Assembly (NCBI GenBank): GCA_937975705.1
Contig: CALJTX010000047.1
Location: 5,967 to 69,966, forward strand
Source of the DNA: an uncultured Flavobacteriia bacterium
Lineage (GTDB): Bacteria; Bacteroidota; Bacteroidia; Flavobacteriales_D; Crocinitomicaceae
Direction: 5' to 3'
Length of the DNA stretch: 64,000 nucleotides
The notes beneath the pieces were generated by a model. The model saw only the letters and a list, made by a program, of their open reading frames with translations. It did no database searches and was not told the DNA's origin. Shown here piece by piece: positions 55,588 to 63,945 of this stretch (position 1 is the stretch's first letter; every line of letters begins with the position of its first letter). The position numbers and the translations under genes are program-made.

Positions 55588-56585
55588 GCATACAAAATTT
55601 GAAAAATCATTTCTTTGAGCAATTCGGAGCTATCCATTTGACTGTTTCCGACCCCCTTGGCTTTGAGGTCGTAATCGTGGAGTAAGGCGATGATTGCCGC
55701 AATTTTTTTAGGGTCGTAGTTTTGCCTATTTGCCAATAGCTCGCCTGCGACGAAAGGATGGACGCCAACACTGCTGGCTATGGCCTCTCTACTTTTGTTG
55801 GGTGTGAAATGTACCCGCATAAGTTGTGAGAACAGCTTAAAAAGTGCAGGAACAATGACAACAAGCTCACCTGCTTTCGGGTTGTATTCGAAGTATTGTA
55901 CGATTTTGAAAGCTTTGTCGGCTTGTTTCTGTGCTACCGCATTGACCAACTCAAAAATATTGTAGTCCTTGGAGATGCCGATGTGCTGCTCGATGTGCTG
56001 CTCGGTGATCGCGGCATTGGCGCCAAGCACCGTACGCAACTTTTCTATTTCGTTGGCAATGCGCCCGAGGTCTGCACCTAAAAATTCGGCTAAAAGCATG
56101 GTAGCTTTGCCATTGATTTGCAGGCCTAATCCTCTGACATACTTAGCAATCCAGTCTGGGAGTTGGTACTCGCGAATTTTATCAGACTTGAAGATGAGAC
56201 CGTTTTTTGCAAAGTTTTTAAGGAGCTTTTTACGGGCATCAAAGGTTTTGTGTTTGTAGCAGACCACAAATATGGTCGTGGCGCTTGGAGCCTCCGAGTA
56301 AGCTTCTAGCGCATCTATTTGCTTGAAATCTTGCGCCTCTTTGAGGATGACCAAACGGCGTTCTGCCATCATTGGATACGATTTTAGCTCGCTTTGCAGC
56401 GCCAAAGAATCGGCATCTTTTCCATAGAGAATGGTTTGGTTGAAATCGCGTTCGTGTTCTTCTAGCGCATTTTTGTGCAGGGCATCGGTAATCAAATCGA
56501 TGTAATAGGTTTCCTCCCCATGTAAAAAATACAAGGGTGCAAACTTTTTAGCTTGGATGTCTTTGATGATTAAGCTTGCGTCCAT
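55584..56585 (-). CDS. holA: DNA polymerase III delta subunit (clamp-loader)
   Basis: 333 residues. HolA layout: LYFLHGEETYYIDLITDAL at the N-terminus, LVILKEAQDFKQIDAL, DLGRIANEIEKL, and VGVHPFVAGELL with a C-terminal collar domain. Opens the beta clamp as part of the clamp loader. Overlaps pepT by 16 bases upstream. Confidence 0.93.
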   Translation of the reverse strand: MDASLIIKDIQAKKFAPLYFLHGEETYYIDLITDALHKNALEEHERDFNQTILYGKDADSLALQSELKSYPMMAERRLVILKEAQDFKQIDALEAYSEAPSATTIFVVCYKHKTFDARKKLLKNFAKNGLIFKSDKIREYQLPDWIAKYVRGLGLQINGKATMLLAEFLGADLGRIANEIEKLRTVLGANAAITEQHIEQHIGISKDYNIFELVNAVAQKQADKAFKIVQYFEYNPKAGELVVIVPALFKLFSQLMRVHFTPNKSREAIASSVGVHPFVAGELLANRQNYDPKKIAAIIALLHDYDLKAKGVGNSQMDSSELLKEMIFQILYA

Positions 56586-57823
56586 GGATGATTTTTCCAG
56601 ATTTGGACGAGTTCGACAAGTGTATCAATTGCTTTTTCCATGTCTTGAACACTTACGTATTCGAGTTTGGAATGGATGGCCATTTCACCGGTGAATATAT
56701 TCGGACAAGGTAAGCCCATAAACGATAGCCTTGAGCCGTCGGTGCCACCTCTGATAATGGCGCGTTTGGGTTGTAGGCCAGCCTTGCGCATCGCCTCTTC
56801 GGCGTAATCTGCCACAAATGGTACACCTGCTAAAATTTCTTTCATGTTGCGGTACTGCTCCTGCACTTTGATTTCATAACGCGCGCCGGGATGTGCAGCA
56901 ACCACTTGAGCAGCCAAGGCCTCTAGTTTTTGTGGATAGCTTTCCATGAGGGCGGTGTCGTGGTCGCGCAAGATGAGCTGGACCATTGCTTTTTCCAAGC
57001 CCCCTTCAATGGATGTAGGGTGCACAAAACCTTCGCGGTGTGTAGTGGTTTCTGGAGACCAATTTGCTTTTGGAAGTGCTTCTACAAAAGCCGCAGCCAA
57101 TTTGATGGCATTGACCATTTTGCCTTTGGCATAGCCAGGATGGGCGCTAATACCGTGAAAAGTAAGTGTAGCGGCGTCTGCCGAAAAGGTTTCGTCTTCG
57201 ATGTCTCCGAGAGGGCCACCGTCGAGGGTGTAACCAAAATCGGCGTTTAGTTTTTGCATGTCGAGCTGCTCTACTCCTCTACCTACTTCTTCATCTGGTG
57301 TAAACAGAATCCGGATCGGGCCATGTGGTACTTCTGGATGAGACATAAGGTAAGCAGCGAGCTCCATAATAATGGCAACACCTGCTTTATCGTCGGCACC
57401 GAGTAAGGTGTGTCCGCTTGCAGTAATGAGGTCGTCACCGATTTTTTGAAGTAAATAAGGGTGCTCTTCTGTGCGCAAAACCTGTGTTGGGTCGTCTGGT
57501 AGAATTATGGGCGCACCCGTGTATTTTGAATGGAGAATTGGCTTTACGTTTGTGCCGCTGCAATCTGGTGCGGTGTCCATGTGTGAGCAAAAACAAATTG
57601 TTGGCAAGGACTGGGCAACATTAGATGGGATTGTGGCAAAGACATAAGACCAGTCGTCTATTTCTACATCTTGAAGCCCCAATGCTTTCAATTCCTCAAA
57701 TAGAACCAAAGCGAGGTTGCGTTGCTTGGCACTTGATGGAAATGAACTTGAGTTCGGATCTGAAGTAGTATCGATTTGAACGTAACGCATGAAGCGCTCC
57801 GCAACTTGATAAGGACTGGACAT
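56570..57823 (-). CDS. pepT: Peptidase T (tripeptide aminopeptidase, M20)
   Basis: 417 residues. M20 zinc motifs: FCSHMDTAPD (metal His/Asp), LLGADDKAGVAIIM (bridging Asp), FTPDEEVGRG (catalytic and metal Glu), RGGTDGSRLSFMGLPCPNIFTG (bridging and C-terminal). The N-terminus (RYVQIDTTSDPNSSSFPSSAKQ) is diagnostic for PepT. Cleaves N-terminal residues from tripeptides in the cytoplasm. A TATTTTTG box lies 14 bases before the ATG. Confidence 0.95.
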   Translation of the reverse strand: MSSPYQVAERFMRYVQIDTTSDPNSSSFPSSAKQRNLALVLFEELKALGLQDVEIDDWSYVFATIPSNVAQSLPTICFCSHMDTAPDCSGTNVKPILHSKYTGAPIILPDDPTQVLRTEEHPYLLQKIGDDLITASGHTLLGADDKAGVAIIMELAAYLMSHPEVPHGPIRILFTPDEEVGRGVEQLDMQKLNADFGYTLDGGPLGDIEDETFSADAATLTFHGISAHPGYAKGKMVNAIKLAAAFVEALPKANWSPETTTHREGFVHPTSIEGGLEKAMVQLILRDHDTALMESYPQKLEALAAQVVAAHPGARYEIKVQEQYRNMKEILAGVPFVADYAEEAMRKAGLQPKRAIIRGGTDGSRLSFMGLPCPNIFTGEMAIHSKLEYVSVQDMEKAIDTLVELVQIWKNHPWTQA

Positions 57824-57865
57824 GAATTTGTTTTAGTCAAAAATACGAAGAAATGCGCAAATGAC

Positions 57866-58741
57866 TTAAGGGATCAGGTTCCTTAAAGCTTGTAATTCTG
57901 CAACTTTTTGAGCAGACCCAACTTGCTGAAACGCGTAGATCAAATTCGAAAGCATCCTTTTGAGAATAGCTGAATTGGAACAAGGCTCGAAATGACTGCG
58001 GTCTGGCTGTAAATGAATGCCCTTTATGAATTCTTTGATTTCATTGGCATCAAAAATACTGCCTTTAGCAAACGCATTGATGTAAAACAAAACACCGTAA
58101 TCATCTTCCTGATTCAATCCAAATGCCGAATGTTTGCTATCCATATAGGCCAGCACAAAATGATTCGGCAAATTGACGCCATAAATAGGTAAATCTAGAG
58201 ATTGTGCAATCACACTATAAATAATGCAAAGACTCAACGGATTGCCCTTGCGACTTTCCAATACGGTATTGAGATAAGAATGCGCTGGTGTATGGTAATT
58301 TTGACTATCCCCTCTAAAGCGGTGCATCCCAAAGAAAATGCGATTGAATATTTTGACTTGCTCAAATGCAGTTTGGTGATCGTTGAGCTCTAACCAGATG
58401 TCGCGGCGAATAGCCTGAATGCGTTCGTGCAACAAGCCTTCATCCATGCCCGGATATTGGTATCTAGCAATAATGATGGCACCTGTCAGGAGGTCTTTGT
58501 CTGGCGATTGCAGCCAAGCGCTCAATTGGTTTTTAACGGATTCAAATTGGATGTCGTGAATGAGGTTTTCTACACGGTCTTGAAACAACAAACCATAATA
58601 ATCTTGTTCCCAGGATTGCTCTAACACAGGCAATACCTCAGAGCCGAACTTCATCAGCTCATCGCGAACCTGTTGATAAACCAATTCATCAGGGTCATCG
58701 ATAAGGCGAACCAAAGCTTGTATTGTTGTCTGCGCATCCAT
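57866..58741 (-). CDS. SirB1/transglutaminase-core family protein
   Basis: 291 residues from the ATG at 58741, which follows a TATTTTTG box by 6 bases. N-terminal HEAT-like helices (ALVRLIDDPDELVYQQVRDEL), then the SirB1-type transglutaminase-like core at ~120-240 (FFGMHRFRGDSQNYHTPAHS, SRKGNPLSLCIIYSVIAQSL, NLPNHFVLAY). The Cys in LSLCIIY and His in PNHFVL may form a papain-like pair. Biochemical function of this family is not settled. Confidence 0.85.
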   Translation of the reverse strand: MDAQTTIQALVRLIDDPDELVYQQVRDELMKFGSEVLPVLEQSWEQDYYGLLFQDRVENLIHDIQFESVKNQLSAWLQSPDKDLLTGAIIIARYQYPGMDEGLLHERIQAIRRDIWLELNDHQTAFEQVKIFNRIFFGMHRFRGDSQNYHTPAHSYLNTVLESRKGNPLSLCIIYSVIAQSLDLPIYGVNLPNHFVLAYMDSKHSAFGLNQEDDYGVLFYINAFAKGSIFDANEIKEFIKGIHLQPDRSHFEPCSNSAILKRMLSNLIYAFQQVGSAQKVAELQALRNLIP

Positions 58742-58885
58742 TCCAGACAAAAATAGACGCTGAGCACACATTGGCTGCAGCACGCCAATAAGTTTTTCAA
58801 GACTCTAGTGTTAATTGAGTGTAACCTTTCGAAATGTCCTGCGTAAGCGGACTTATCCAAATTAACTTTGCTACAGGTTGATTTC

Positions 58886-58915
58886 AAGAGGCTCTTCGGA
58901 GCCTCTTTTTCTTTT
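58886..58915 (+). terminator. Orphan terminator-like hairpin
   Basis: 9-bp perfect stem AAGAGGCTC / GAGCCTCTT with a TTCG tetraloop and a plus-strand T-run. No plus-strand gene precedes it; a full TAnnTTTG box (TAACTTTG, 58863-58870) lies just upstream. It may instead end the minus-strand ureohydrolase transcript, though there is no T-run on that side. Confidence 0.7.
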
Positions 58916-58940
58916 GGTAAGTACCACTCCTTGATTCGTC

Positions 58941-59891
58941 TTAATGCGGCAATCCGACAAAATCGCGCACCAAATACGTAAGTGCTTTTCCGACCAATAA
59001 TGCTTCTTTTTCATCACAAGGTGCCGCCTCAGTGAGGTTCAAATAAGCGATTTGAGGACGGATGTGTCCTAATTTAAACAAGAGTGTACGGATTTGATCG
59101 AGTTGCCAACCAGACGGGCTAAACGCAGAGCTCGGCATTAAAGCAATTGCATCCATATCGATTTCCAAACCTACCGCATGGTGCTGATGCTGCACAAATC
59201 CAACTACGTCGTCATATAGTTGATGTGGCCCCTGCAAATAATCTTCAAAAAAACGATAACTAATTTGTGGTTGCTCCAATTGCGTGCGAATAAAAGCATT
59301 GTTAAAAGCTTCGTGCAAGCCAAATACACCATATTGCGTTAAAAGCTGCTCTTGCAAGGCGAAAGAAAAAGAATTGCCGCTATGGCGCTTGTCTGTTGGG
59401 CGGATGTCTGCATGCGCATCTATATTGACCACACTTAACGCGCCTCTTTGAGCAGCCCAGCGCATCAGTGCAAGCGCATTGTTATGTCCACCACCTACAA
59501 CAATCGGAATTTGACCTTCGCCGATATAGGTATGGAGTGTTGCTAATAAAAGTGCGTCGAGCTCTTCAACCATTGCCGAAGCCTCTGTTTGGTCCGCTGG
59601 CTGCTTGAGCTGTTGAATAACACCCAAATAAGCCAATTGACTGATTGCAGCACCTTCATAATACTGTGCGTTAAAAAAGACTTTTGAGAACGCACCAAAA
59701 GCATTTTCGCTACCTGGTCTGCCCATATTAGCCTGTGGCCCTGCATTTTCACTGATCCCAATCAAAACGTATTTGGCTTCAGCGCGTTTTTGTTGACTCA
59801 GGTGCTGACCAACACGGGTTTCTCCGCTTCTAATTTGAAACGAAAGCTTGTGAAGTTGGGGGTCAAAAAGTTGAAATTCAAATGCACACAT
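58941..59891 (-). CDS. Ureohydrolase (arginase/agmatinase/formimidoylglutamase superfamily)
   Basis: 316 residues. Mn2+ ligands: His in VVGGGHNNALALM, the DAHAD cluster in VVNIDAHADIRP, and the DxD in LEIDMDAIALM. Loop GISENAGPQANMGRPGSENAFGAF matches the formimidoylglutamase-like branch (HutG) better than arginase. It would hydrolyse a guanidino or formimino substrate to give urea or formamide. No other histidine-degradation genes are nearby, so the substrate stays open. Confidence 0.85.
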   Translation of the reverse strand: MCAFEFQLFDPQLHKLSFQIRSGETRVGQHLSQQKRAEAKYVLIGISENAGPQANMGRPGSENAFGAFSKVFFNAQYYEGAAISQLAYLGVIQQLKQPADQTEASAMVEELDALLLATLHTYIGEGQIPIVVGGGHNNALALMRWAAQRGALSVVNIDAHADIRPTDKRHSGNSFSFALQEQLLTQYGVFGLHEAFNNAFIRTQLEQPQISYRFFEDYLQGPHQLYDDVVGFVQHQHHAVGLEIDMDAIALMPSSAFSPSGWQLDQIRTLLFKLGHIRPQIAYLNLTEAAPCDEKEALLVGKALTYLVRDFVGLPH

Positions 59892-59896
59892 ATCGT

Positions 59897-60316
59897 TTAG
59901 TTGAATTGATTTAAAATAGCCGCTGGAATGGCGATGGGTTTTTGCGTTTCAGCACTGACAAATACCAACAAGGTATACGCCTCATTTAACAAGACGCCTC
60001 CTTCGTTATATGTTTTGTATTCAAAAGCAATGCGCACTCCTTCTAATTGCACAATCCGGGTACGTATTTCCAATAAATCGTCATACTTTGCGGGCTGGTG
60101 ATAGGCAATTTCAAATTTCTTCACAGGAAGTAAAATCCCGTTGTCTTCCATTTCTTTATAACTCACGCCACGCTCACGCAAGGCCTCTACCCTAGCCACT
60201 TCAAAATAACTGGCGTAGTTACCATAATAGCAATAGCCCATTTGATCCGTTTCGGCATAACGCACTCTGATAAATGTTGAAAACGCTAAATGCGTCAAAT
60301 GTAAGTTATCTTGCAT
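59897..60316 (-). CDS. Acyl-CoA thioesterase, 4HBT hotdog fold (YbgC/FadM type)
   Basis: 139 residues. Single hotdog domain with FIRVRYAETDQMGYCYYGNYASYFEVARVEAL: the catalytic-Asp-type loop AETDQMG of the YbgC branch. Further LLEIRTRIVQLEGVRIAFEYKTY. Hydrolyses acyl-CoA thioesters; chain-length preference unknown. First gene of the minus-strand cluster toward rsmE. Confidence 0.88.
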   Translation of the reverse strand: MQDNLHLTHLAFSTFIRVRYAETDQMGYCYYGNYASYFEVARVEALRERGVSYKEMEDNGILLPVKKFEIAYHQPAKYDDLLEIRTRIVQLEGVRIAFEYKTYNEGGVLLNEAYTLLVFVSAETQKPIAIPAAILNQFN

Positions 60317-60410
60317 ACTAATGGTTTTTGTGCCGTTTTACTTGTATGTTCTATTGGTCTATCGTAAATTTACCAAGCTCTCGGTGAATTAAAGCCATAT
60401 TAAAAAATTA

Positions 60411-60523
60411 TTGCAGACAAGTCTTTTTTTTTTAATAGGCAATACCCTTAGCACTTTTTTTTTAACTTTTTTATGAGAATATTTGTTCTCTCATTATTTC
60501 AACCAAATGTCGTGACCTCACGA
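60411..60523 (+). promoter_or_regulatory. AT-rich region and palindrome upstream of dnaA
   Basis: The 241-base gap before dnaA holds two long T-tracts (60423-60433 and 60455-60472), an inverted repeat TGAGA / TCTCA (60474-60493) around TATTTG, and a perfect 14-base palindrome TCGTGACCTCACGA (60510-60523). No DnaA box (TTATCCACA) was found in it, so an origin is not supported here. Confidence 0.4.
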
Positions 60524-60557
60524 TGATTTACAAACAACGAGAACAACCTACAAAATT

Positions 60558-61988
60558 ATGAATACTAGCCACGAAAGTGCATGGGAGTCCTGCTTAAAAG
60601 TTATCAAAGATAATATATCCTTGCAGGCCTTTAAAACTTGGTTTGAGCCAATTGTACCCGTCAAATTGGAGGGTCCAGTGCTCACAATCCAAGTACCGTC
60701 GCATTTTTTCTATGAGTGGCTCGAGCAGCACTACATTACCCTCTTGCGCAAAGTCATCAAAAAAGAACTTGGTCAGGATGGTACTTTAGAATACAGCATC
60801 GTGATGGAAAACAACACCCAATCACGCAGCCCTTACACCGTTAAACTCCCGACCAACAATTCAAGCAATTTAAAAAATGCGCCCGTCAACATGCCTATCA
60901 ATGTCGACGAAAAGCAAATTCGAAATCCGTTTGTCATTCCTGGTCTGAAGAAAGTAAACATCGAATCTAACCTGATTCCCAATTTTACTTTTGAAAACTT
61001 TATTGAAGGAGAATGCAACCGCTTGGCAAGAGCCTCTGGTTTTGCAGTATCTAACAAACCTGGTGGCACAGCCTTTAACCCATTACTTCTTTACGGAGGA
61101 GTTGGTTTGGGCAAAACACACTTGGCACACGCCATCGGCATCTCTATCAAAGAGCGCTTCCCGAACAAAACCGTATTGTATGTGCAATCAGAAAAATTTG
61201 CACACCAATTCATAGACGCCATTAAAAATCAAACGACCAACGATTTCGTTCATTTCTATCAAATGATTGACGTCTTGATCATTGACGACGTCCAATTCTT
61301 TGCTGGTAAAGAACGTACCCAAGATGTATTCTTCAGTATTTTTAACCACTTGCACCAAAACGGCAAACAAATTGTCCTTACCTCTGATAAAGCACCTGTA
61401 GAGATGCAAGGTATGGAGCAACGTTTGCTTTCTCGTTTCAAATGGGGGCTCTCTGCCGACCTCGGCACGCCAGACCTCGAAACACGCATTGCGATTCTCG
61501 AAAAGAAAATGTACGGTAGCGGCATAGAACTCCCACGTGAAGTCGTGGAGTACTTGGCTTATTCTATCAACACCAATGTTCGTGAAATTGAAGGCGCACT
61601 CAACACCCTTCTTGCGCAAGCGTCACTAAACAAAAAAGCAATCACTCTAGAGCTAGCCAAGCAAATGGTAGACAAATTTGTCCGCAGTACAGCACGCGAA
61701 GTCTCTATTGAATACATTCAAAAAGTTGTTTGTGACTACTTTGATTTGCCAATCGAAATGCTCAAATCCAAAACGCGCAAGCGTGAGGTGGTGCAGGCAC
61801 GTCAAATCTCGATGTATTTCTCCAAGAAAATGACCAAATCATCTTTGGCAAGTATCGGCGCACACTGCGGAGGCAAAGACCACGCAACCGTGCTTCACGC
61901 CTGCCGAACAGTTGTCAATCTTTCAGAAACTGACAAGCAATTCCGTCATTACCTCGAAGAACTCGAGAAGAAACTGACCATTCAATAA
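60558..61988 (+). CDS. dnaA: Chromosomal replication initiator DnaA
   Basis: 476 residues. Domain I (1-~90, WESCLKVIKDNISLQAFKTWFEPI), linker, AAA+ domain III with Walker A GGVGLGKTH at ~180 and Walker B VLIIDDVQFFAG, sensor motifs (LLSRFKWGLSADLGTPDLETRIAIL), and domain IV helix-turn-helix (KSKTRKREVVQARQISMYFSKK, GGKDHATVLHACRTV). Binds DnaA boxes and melts oriC. The next gene starts 8 bases after its stop. Confidence 0.98.
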   Translation: MNTSHESAWESCLKVIKDNISLQAFKTWFEPIVPVKLEGPVLTIQVPSHFFYEWLEQHYITLLRKVIKKELGQDGTLEYSIVMENNTQSRSPYTVKLPTNNSSNLKNAPVNMPINVDEKQIRNPFVIPGLKKVNIESNLIPNFTFENFIEGECNRLARASGFAVSNKPGGTAFNPLLLYGGVGLGKTHLAHAIGISIKERFPNKTVLYVQSEKFAHQFIDAIKNQTTNDFVHFYQMIDVLIIDDVQFFAGKERTQDVFFSIFNHLHQNGKQIVLTSDKAPVEMQGMEQRLLSRFKWGLSADLGTPDLETRIAILEKKMYGSGIELPREVVEYLAYSINTNVREIEGALNTLLAQASLNKKAITLELAKQMVDKFVRSTAREVSIEYIQKVVCDYFDLPIEMLKSKTRKREVVQARQISMYFSKKMTKSSLASIGAHCGGKDHATVLHACRTVVNLSETDKQFRHYLEELEKKLTIQ

Positions 61989-61995
61989 GCAACTA

Positions 61996-62466
61996 TTGGC
62001 CAAGCGCATACTCATGGTTTGCCTCGGCAACATCTGCCGCTCACCACTTGCAGACGGTTTACTTTTGCGTAAAATCAAAGCGCAAAAACTAGACGCAATT
62101 GTCGACTCCGCAGGTACAGCCAATTACCACATTGGTAAAGCACCGGATAGCCGCATGATCAAAACTGCAGCCAAACACGGAACACCACTTGAATTTTTAC
62201 GCGCCAGGCAATTCATTGCTGCCGACTTTCAGCATTTTGACCATATCTTGGTCATGGATCGGTCCAACTACAACAACGTTCTGGCGCAAGCTAAAACAGA
62301 AGCTGACCAAAAAAAGGTCAACTTTTTGCTAGATTATTTATATCCAAACCAGCAATCAGAGGTTCCTGACCCTTATTATGGTACACTCGACGACTTCGAA
62401 GCAGTCTATCAATTAGTAGACAACGCTACCGACGCCCTCATTCAAAAACTTTTTCATGAGCATTAA
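61996..62466 (+). CDS. Low-molecular-weight protein-tyrosine phosphatase
   Basis: 156 residues from a TTG start at 61996, which gives the expected beta-strand before the loop (AKRILMVCLGNICRSP); the ATG at 62014 would begin inside the P-loop strand. Catalytic CX5R is Cys9-Arg15; DPYYGTLDDF carries the general-acid Asp. Substrates unknown; some family members act on tyrosine kinases of exopolysaccharide export. Overlaps the next gene by 11 bases. Confidence 0.92.
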   Translation: MAKRILMVCLGNICRSPLADGLLLRKIKAQKLDAIVDSAGTANYHIGKAPDSRMIKTAAKHGTPLEFLRARQFIAADFQHFDHILVMDRSNYNNVLAQAKTEADQKKVNFLLDYLYPNQQSEVPDPYYGTLDDFEAVYQLVDNATDALIQKLFHEH

Positions 62467-63178
62467 GCAAAAAGGATCTATCCTACTCATTCCTAATACA
62501 TTAGGAGGTGAAAGCACGGCGGATATCATTCCACAAGAAGTGATTACACAAGCCACACAATTACGGGTATTTGCAGTGGAAGAAATCAAAAGTGCCCGAC
62601 GCTTGCTGCGCAAAATGGACCGCAATTTCCCAATAGACGACTGTACTTTCCGTATCCTCAACAAGAATACAAAAGAATCGGAACTCATGGATTTACTCAT
62701 GTTCCTCATCAAAGGTATTGACGTAGGCATCATTTCCGAAGCAGGTTGTCCTGGAATTGCTGATCCTGGAGCAGCACTCGTTCATTTGGCACATACGCAA
62801 GCCATACATGTCAAACCTTTAGTAGGACCTTCATCAATTTTGCTTGCCCTCATTGGCAGTGGTTTCAATGGACAGCAGTTCACTTTTCACGGCTACTTAC
62901 CGAAAGAACGCAAAGAACGCATCAAAAAATTACGCGACTTTGAAATGGATACCAAAAGACACGGGCATACCCACTTGTTTATGGATACACCTTTCCGCAA
63001 CATGAACGTTTTAGAAGATCTACTGAACGAGGTTGGAGATTTAACTGAGCTTTGTATTGCATCAAATCTGACACTGCCTTCACAGTCCATCAGAACCATG
63101 ACCGTACTAGACTGGCGAGAAAAAGCGTACGATCTCGCAAAGATCCCTACCGTTTTTGCCATCGGCAAGGGCCAATAA
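62456..63178 (+). CDS. Tetrapyrrole-methylase-fold SAM-dependent methyltransferase (RsmI-like)
   Basis: 240 residues. Motifs: GSILLIPNTLGGES, FAVEEIKSARRLLRKM, GIISEAGCPGIADPGAALV and VGPSSILLALIGSGFNGQQFTFHGYLP. This resembles RsmI (16S rRNA 2'-O-ribose methyltransferase of C1402), but it is shorter and lacks the HP(I/L) N-terminal start of true RsmI, as in a second Bacteroidota paralogue. rRNA target not certain. Confidence 0.85.
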   Translation: MSIKQKGSILLIPNTLGGESTADIIPQEVITQATQLRVFAVEEIKSARRLLRKMDRNFPIDDCTFRILNKNTKESELMDLLMFLIKGIDVGIISEAGCPGIADPGAALVHLAHTQAIHVKPLVGPSSILLALIGSGFNGQQFTFHGYLPKERKERIKKLRDFEMDTKRHGHTHLFMDTPFRNMNVLEDLLNEVGDLTELCIASNLTLPSQSIRTMTVLDWREKAYDLAKIPTVFAIGKGQ

Positions 63179-63225
63179 CTTGATCAAAACATTCTTTTAG
63201 CGTTGCTATCAGCGCTGAGTAACTC

Positions 63226-63260
63226 AAAAAGAGTAGAACCCCTAGTTTTACTCTTTTTTT
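63226..63260 (+). terminator. Intrinsic terminator after the dnaA operon
   Basis: AAAAAGAGTAGAAC / GTTTTACTCTTTTT stem (one G-T pair) with short loop CCCTA and a T-run. Confidence 0.9.
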
Positions 63261-63261
63261 T

Positions 63262-63712
63262 GCCCAATAATTCCTTATTACACTACCAATCATTCAGACC
63301 AACCACACCTGAACAATCAAAAAGAAAACCGTAAGCAATAATGAAGAGGATTCCAATCATTGTGTATACCAGAACGGTACTGACGCTGAAAAATAAAGCG
63401 TAACAAAGAAATTGAGGTCAATGATGAAAAAGATTATGAAGAATAGGTTGAAGATGAAGAAGATGATAAAGAATAGGTTGAAGAAGAAAAAGATGATTAG
63501 TTAATAAAATGATTAACCAAATGAGGATGAAGAAGAAAGAAGAAAATGATAAGGTAACAAGATGGTTAACCGAATGAGGATGACGAAGAAAGAAGAAAAT
63601 GATAAGGTAACAAGATGGTTAACCGAATGAGGATGGCGAAGAAATTAAAACAACAAGTTAAAGAAGGTAATGAGCATCCAGGTGTAAAAGAGGTCTTTTA
63701 CAAAAATTTACA
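63262..63712. repeat. Gene-free GA-rich stretch with tandem repeats
   Basis: No gene is supported here. Bases 63262-63420 hold nothing recognisable. At 63421-63500 a purine-rich stretch contains a 30-base direct repeat (GAATAGGTTGAAGA at 63441 and 63471). At 63514-63640 a 53-base unit occurs about 2.4 times (starts 63514, 63567, 63620), with TAACCGAATGAGGATG and GAAAGAAGAAAATGATAAGG in each. It lies downstream of the rRNA operon terminator. Confidence 0.75.
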
Positions 63713-63748
63713 CAAAAAAAAAGCCCCACATTACTGTGAGGCTTTTAA
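63713..63748 (-). terminator. Terminator of the rRNA operon
   Basis: On the minus strand AAAAGCCTCACA / TGTGGGGCTTTT (one G-U pair), loop GTAA, then a nine-T run. The wobble shows it is shaped for the minus strand. Confidence 0.93.
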
Positions 63749-63751
63749 AAT

Positions 63752-63860
63752 CGGCATCGACTTACTCTCCCACGATCAAAACCGCAGTACCATCAGCGCA
63801 AGCAGGCTTAACTTCTCTGTTCGAAATGGGAAGAGGTGGACCGTGCTGCTATAGACACCC
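63752..63860 (-). rRNA. rrf: 5S ribosomal RNA
   Basis: Reads on the minus strand GGGTGTCTATAGCAGCACGG ... with the conserved CCACCTCTTCCCATTTCGAAC, AGAGAAGTTAAGC, GATGGTACTGC and GTGGGAGAGTAAGTCG. Terminal helix GGTGTC / GATGCC sets the ends to within a few bases. Confidence 0.93.
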
Positions 63861-63945
63861 AAAACTGATGTTGATTTCCGATGGAAGATCAACGAATGGA
63901 TATATCGGACGATTGAAGTAGTAAAATAAAGAAGTAACAAGTTAG

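Noticed and set aside
60317..60557. Possible chromosomal origin upstream of dnaA
   Set aside because: AT-rich but no DnaA boxes found; Bacteroidota origins are often not beside dnaA.
63370..63410. String resembling 16S rRNA (TACTGACGCTGA ... AAAGCGT)
   Set aside because: Only ~19 bases match with a one-base spacing error and no further 16S sequence around; chance or too decayed to call.
63615..63854. 79-residue plus-strand frame over the repeats and 5S rRNA
   Set aside because: It runs through tandem repeats, a terminator and antisense 5S rRNA.
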